NCBI GenBank assembly: GCA_900472295.1 | Contig: UCIA01000019.1 | Location: 35,424-99,423 of the forward strand | Length of the DNA: 64,000 bases | Reading direction: 5' to 3' | Source: Hyphomicrobiales bacterium | Lineage (GTDB): Bacteria; Pseudomonadota; Alphaproteobacteria; Rhizobiales; Rhizobiaceae | Shown: positions 61,333 through 64,000 of the stretch, piece by piece | Numbering within the stretch: the first letter of the stretch is position 1 | Layout: every line of letters starts with the position of its first letter | Translations under genes and position numbers: made by a program | Notes under the pieces: generated by a model | Database searches by the model: none | What the model was told of the DNA's origin: nothing | What the model saw: the letters and a program-made list of their open reading frames with translations, nothing else

Positions 61333-62015
61333 CGGCCAAGCCGGAAGCCGACCCCATGCACGGTTTCGATGGCGTCGTGGCAGCCCGCCGCCGCCAGCTT
61401 GGCGCGGATGTTGCGAATATGGCTGTCGACGGTGCGGTCGGCAACATGGATGTTGGCGGCATAGGCGCTGGCCACCACCAGGTCGCGGCCCAGCACATGC
61501 GCCGGCCGCGCCAGAAATCCCTTCAGGATCGAGAATTCGATCGCCGTCAGCGCCAGCGCCTTGCCGTCGAAACTGGCGCCATGGCTGGCCGGCACCAGGC
61601 TGAGCTTGCCATGCGCGAAGTTTTTGTCGTCGGCCGGATCCGGCGCCACCGGGCGGGCGCGGCGCAGGATGACGTTGACGCGCGCCACCAGTTCACGCGG
61701 GCTGAACGGCTTTGTCACATAGTCGTCGCCGCCCATCTCAAGTCCGAGGATGCGGTCGATCTCCTCGTCGCGCGCGGACAGGAACAGCACCGGCACGTCG
61801 GAGCGTTGCCTCAGCCGCCGGCAGACCTCCAGCCCATCCATCTCCGGCATGCCGATGTCGAGCACGACAAGATCGGGCTCGCGCCGTTCAATAGCCTGCA
61901 GGGCTGCCGCGCCGTCGGCCACTGCTTGTGTCTTCATCCCTGCCTTTTCCAGCGCAAAGCAGATGATCTCGCGAATGTGCGGATCGTCGTCGGCGACCAG
62001 GATCTGATGCGGCAT
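61320..62015 (-). CDS. OmpR-family response regulator
   Basis: A 231-residue two-domain regulator. The receiver has D9/D10/D11 (VADDDPH), the phosphorylation site D53 in LVVLDIGMPEMDG, and the lysine in YVTKPFSPREL. The C-terminal winged helix (LTAIEFSILKGFLARPAHVLGRDLVVASAYAANIHVADRTVDSHIRNIRAKL) is the OmpR/PhoB type. The ATG at 62015 starts MPHQILVADDDPH. It lies 4 bp after the DUF4173 stop and overlaps the kinase start, so the three genes form an operon. Confidence 0.95.
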   Translation of the reverse strand: MPHQILVADDDPHIREIICFALEKAGMKTQAVADGAAALQAIERREPDLVVLDIGMPEMDGLEVCRRLRQRSDVPVLFLSARDEEIDRILGLEMGGDDYVTKPFSPRELVARVNVILRRARPVAPDPADDKNFAHGKLSLVPASHGASFDGKALALTAIEFSILKGFLARPAHVLGRDLVVASAYAANIHVADRTVDSHIRNIRAKLAAAGCHDAIETVHGVGFRLGRCGA

Positions 62016-62019
62016 GGGT

Positions 62020-63555
62020 CTAACGGTCCGACGTGGATGGCATGGCAGGTTGCGAAGGTTGCTGTGCGGGAGGAAGCACGAGCGGGCCTCTCTTGTCGAG
62101 AATTTTGGCCAAACGCCAGCCGCGAAAGCTCCAGGCGCGCCACTGCTTCTGCTCGGCGATATAGTCGTCGATCATCACCTGGTCGGCCAGATGGGTGGTC
62201 TGGTTGCCGAATTTGTGCAGATAGAAGCGGTCCAGCGCCGGCATGGCGACAGCGCCGAACGAGCGCAGATACTGCGCATCGAGCGGCGTGCCGGAGCCCG
62301 ACATTTCCAGGGAATGGTCGACATTGAAGTTGGCGATGGTTGCGGCGAAGTTGATGAAGCAGCAGGCATAAAGCGTCGCCGATAACGTCAGAAGATTGGC
62401 GGAGAACAGCCATTCGTTGGATTTTCGCAGCGCGATGCGGGCGATGATCAGCGCAAGGCCGGCGGCCACCAGCCCCATCCAGACGAAAGCCGCGATGCGC
62501 CAATAGGTCAGCGCATAGACGCCGATATAGAGGTCGAGCCGCAGGATCGACGAGATGACCAGCACGATGTTCTGCGCCACCCAGGCATAGACCAGCCGTC
62601 GGATCAGCGGATCGCCCGAGGTTTCGCTGCCCGGCCGCAGCGCCGCCAGAACGAAACCGGCGGCCAGCAGCGCTGTGGCGATCAGCGGATAGGCACCGCG
62701 ATGGGCATAGGCGGCATAGCTCAAGCCGTCGGGAAGGGCTGCCCCGCCCCAGAGATAGGCGGCGTCAAGCACGGTCTGCAGCGCAAACAAAGCGTTGAAG
62801 ACGATCAGCGCGCGCAAGATCGCCGCCTTGCCGAAGACGATGTCCTCGATCGTTGTCGCGGGTTTGGTCGCGGCCGGTGCGGCCATTGCTGCAGGCGGCG
62901 CCAAATGTGGAAGGCGGCGCGGGAAGCGCGGCAGGCGTGGCCGCAGGAAGGCCCAGACAGCGGCGAGCACAAACAGCCAGAAGACGATCCGCGCCAGCTG
63001 GATGAGGTCGAGTAGCTTCATCAGGTCGATCAGCGACAGCCAGTATTCGATGACCGGATTTGCGGCGCCGAACAAGAACAGGAACACCGCGCCCAGCGTC
63101 ACCGGCATCACCCAGACGATGAACGACGCCAGGCGGATGCGGCGGCCGCCAAGCCGGCGCACCGTGCGCCGCCAGCGGAAGAAGTCTCGGGCAAAGCGCA
63201 GCGGCGCCGCCAGCAGGAACAGCGCAACCTGGCCGGCAATGCGGGCAATGCCGCGCCGCAACCGCCCGGCCAGCGACAGCGCAAACACGATCAACGCCAC
63301 GACAGCGATCGTGACCGACAGCGGGCTGACATTCTCGGCCAGCGGCAGCAGCGCAACGAACAGGGCGGCCGGCTTGAGCCAGGGCCTGGTGGAATTCAGC
63401 GCGGCAGGATGGGCAGCGACGACCGCGCCGGCGATCAGGATGGCAAACAGCAGCACCGTGATCCCGGCGGGCTGGCCGTAGAAGAAAAAATCCGCCAGCG
63501 CGACGAGCAGGACGGCGACGCCGAAGCGACTGCAAAAGCTGGCGAACGATGTCAT
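62020..63555 (-). CDS. DUF4173 polytopic membrane protein
   Basis: A 511-residue inner-membrane protein with 10 or more hydrophobic segments in the DUF4173 arrangement. The C-terminal soluble tail includes FAATIANFNVDHSLEMSGSGTPLDAQYLRSFGAVAMPALDRFYLHK and IAEQKQWRAWSFRGWRLAKIL. A Pro/Ala linker (PRRLPHLAPPAAMAAPAATKPATT) lies near 225-245. The function is unknown; related proteins sit beside two-component genes, as here, and may be sensory or envelope-linked. The ATG at 63555 overlaps a small upstream frame (ATGA). The response regulator follows 4 bp downstream. Confidence 0.88.
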   Translation of the reverse strand: MTSFASFCSRFGVAVLLVALADFFFYGQPAGITVLLFAILIAGAVVAAHPAALNSTRPWLKPAALFVALLPLAENVSPLSVTIAVVALIVFALSLAGRLRRGIARIAGQVALFLLAAPLRFARDFFRWRRTVRRLGGRRIRLASFIVWVMPVTLGAVFLFLFGAANPVIEYWLSLIDLMKLLDLIQLARIVFWLFVLAAVWAFLRPRLPRFPRRLPHLAPPAAMAAPAATKPATTIEDIVFGKAAILRALIVFNALFALQTVLDAAYLWGGAALPDGLSYAAYAHRGAYPLIATALLAAGFVLAALRPGSETSGDPLIRRLVYAWVAQNIVLVISSILRLDLYIGVYALTYWRIAAFVWMGLVAAGLALIIARIALRKSNEWLFSANLLTLSATLYACCFINFAATIANFNVDHSLEMSGSGTPLDAQYLRSFGAVAMPALDRFYLHKFGNQTTHLADQVMIDDYIAEQKQWRAWSFRGWRLAKILDKRGPLVLPPAQQPSQPAMPSTSDR

Positions 63556-63749
63556 GCGCGGATTTTCCTGATGGGCTGGATCCGCTCGGCCGGCGGGCGA
63601 ATAAAAGGGAGCAGGCTAGCCTCCGGGTGGGCCACGAGCCGCGGTGGATCGACCAGCCACCAGCTTTCGCTGCGCAGGCGATAGGGCAGGGACCAACGGT
63701 GGGTGCTTCGCTGTTGCATGCCGCTGTTGTCGCGGCTGCGCATGGACAC
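63552..63749 (-). CDS. Small frame overlapping the DUF4173 start
   Basis: A 65-codon frame (SMRSRDNSGMQQRSTHRWSL... ending RPPAERIQPIRKIRA) whose stop overlaps the DUF4173 ATG as ATGA. The overlap is of the kind used for translational coupling, but I see no ribosome-binding site, membrane segment or known motif, and codon use is not distinctive. It may be a real short leader protein or a chance frame. Confidence 0.3.
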   Translation of the reverse strand: MSMRSRDNSGMQQRSTHRWSLPYRLRSESWWLVDPPRLVAHPEASLLPFIRPPAERIQPIRKIRA

Positions 63750-64000
63750 GGCAGGGCGCAGCGGAGGAGGTTTTCCGCAGGGATGTGCAGTTTTCGTGCA
63801 GGAATGACGCCTCGAGGCTTATTTTCAGGCGTTTACGCCGCCCCTCATCTGCCTGCCGGCATCTTCTCCCCGTGAACGGGGAGAAGGGAGCCGGCCGCAA
63901 CGGCAGCGCTATGTCTGCAACGCCGGCGATTGGCGAAATCGGCGATGACAGCGCCCCTCGCCCCGTTTACGGGGAGAGGATGCCGGCAGGCAGGTGAGGG
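63556..64000. other. Right-edge gap
   Basis: 445 bp. It contains the small frame 63552-63749 and the repeat at 63841-64000. The stretch 63750-63840 is unremarkable; any promoter of the DUF4173-kinase operon should be here, but I cannot fix its elements. Confidence 0.4.
63841..64000. repeat. Palindromic element, third copy, cut by the window edge
   Basis: Ends CCCCTCATCTGCCTGCCGGC and GCCGGCAGGCAGGTGAGGG, with inner TTCTCCCCGTGAAC and TTTACGGGGAGA arms and the core CAACGCCGGCGATTGGCGAAA. Nearly the same outer 25 bp as 48851-49020. Confidence 0.85.

Overview
This 64 kb window is high-GC chromosomal DNA from an alphaproteobacterium of the order Rhizobiales, most likely Mesorhizobium or a close relative. 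That is inferred from gene content and order: dapF-mtaB-ftsY, ccm genes next to acnA, DUF1127, DUF2794, DUF1236 and ialB proteins, ffh-chorismate mutase-rpsP, and scattered asd/leuB/leuD. Several families of dispersed GC-rich palindromic repeats, typical of rhizobial intergenic DNA, also point there. The content is mostly housekeeping. I saw no tRNA or rRNA gene, CRISPR array, intact insertion sequence or prophage.

Layout. 1-9 kb: an exported protein cut by the left edge, a metallo-beta-lactamase-fold hydrolase, dapF-mtaB-ftsY-yciB, two flavoproteins and an SMP-30 hydrolase. 9-15 kb: a DUF1127 protein, a minus-strand cytochrome c maturation operon (ccmA-ccmB-ccmD-ccmG) that lacks ccmC, and divergent acnA. 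15-24 kb: DUF1223 and DUF2794 proteins, an acetyltransferase, a Bax-inhibitor-1 membrane protein with a structured leader, a YbbA/YbbP-type ABC exporter divergent from tesA, thpR and a low-molecular-weight phosphatase. 24-34 kb: phhB, DUF1232, ialB-like, an ECF sigma/anti-sigma pair divergent from a DUF4394 protein, rlmN followed by two coupled small membrane proteins, a LysE exporter, argG, two small secreted proteins and a lytic transglycosylase. 34-43 kb: amine oxidase, zinc metallopeptidase, SH3/DUF1236 protein, a solitary HigA-like regulator, a CPBP protease coupled to a glycosyltransferase, and ffh-chorismate mutase-rpsP. 43-57 kb: SRPBCC and DoxX-like proteins, bestrophin, ACT protein, asd, a DEAD-box helicase, a glycosyltransferase, two tandem DUF805 proteins with a cold-shock-like N-terminus, leuB, RidA-VOC, DUF1176 and leuD. 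57-64 kb: GNAT, DUF72 and FAD oxidoreductase genes, and a DUF4173 membrane protein/response regulator/histidine kinase operon.

Functional links. dapF and asd serve lysine/peptidoglycan synthesis, and asd also serves threonine and methionine. leuB and leuD serve leucine, and argG arginine. ftsY and ffh are the two protein halves of SRP targeting and lie 35 kb apart. mtaB, rlmN, thpR and rpsP belong to translation and RNA metabolism. ccm genes and acnA share a 285-bp divergent region that carries an Irr-like (iron control element) palindrome.

Most interesting points: (1) a palindromic repeat inserted in frame inside ftsY; (2) ccmC replaced by a 34-codon ORF that overlaps both neighbours; (3) alternative GGGTG/CACCC pairings that could form an attenuator ahead of ffh; (4) a strong orphan terminator near 16.24 kb implying an unannotated minus-strand RNA; (5) the tandem cold-shock-like/DUF805 fusions. 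I found no clearly new multi-gene defence or metabolic system. The novelty is in small-scale architecture.
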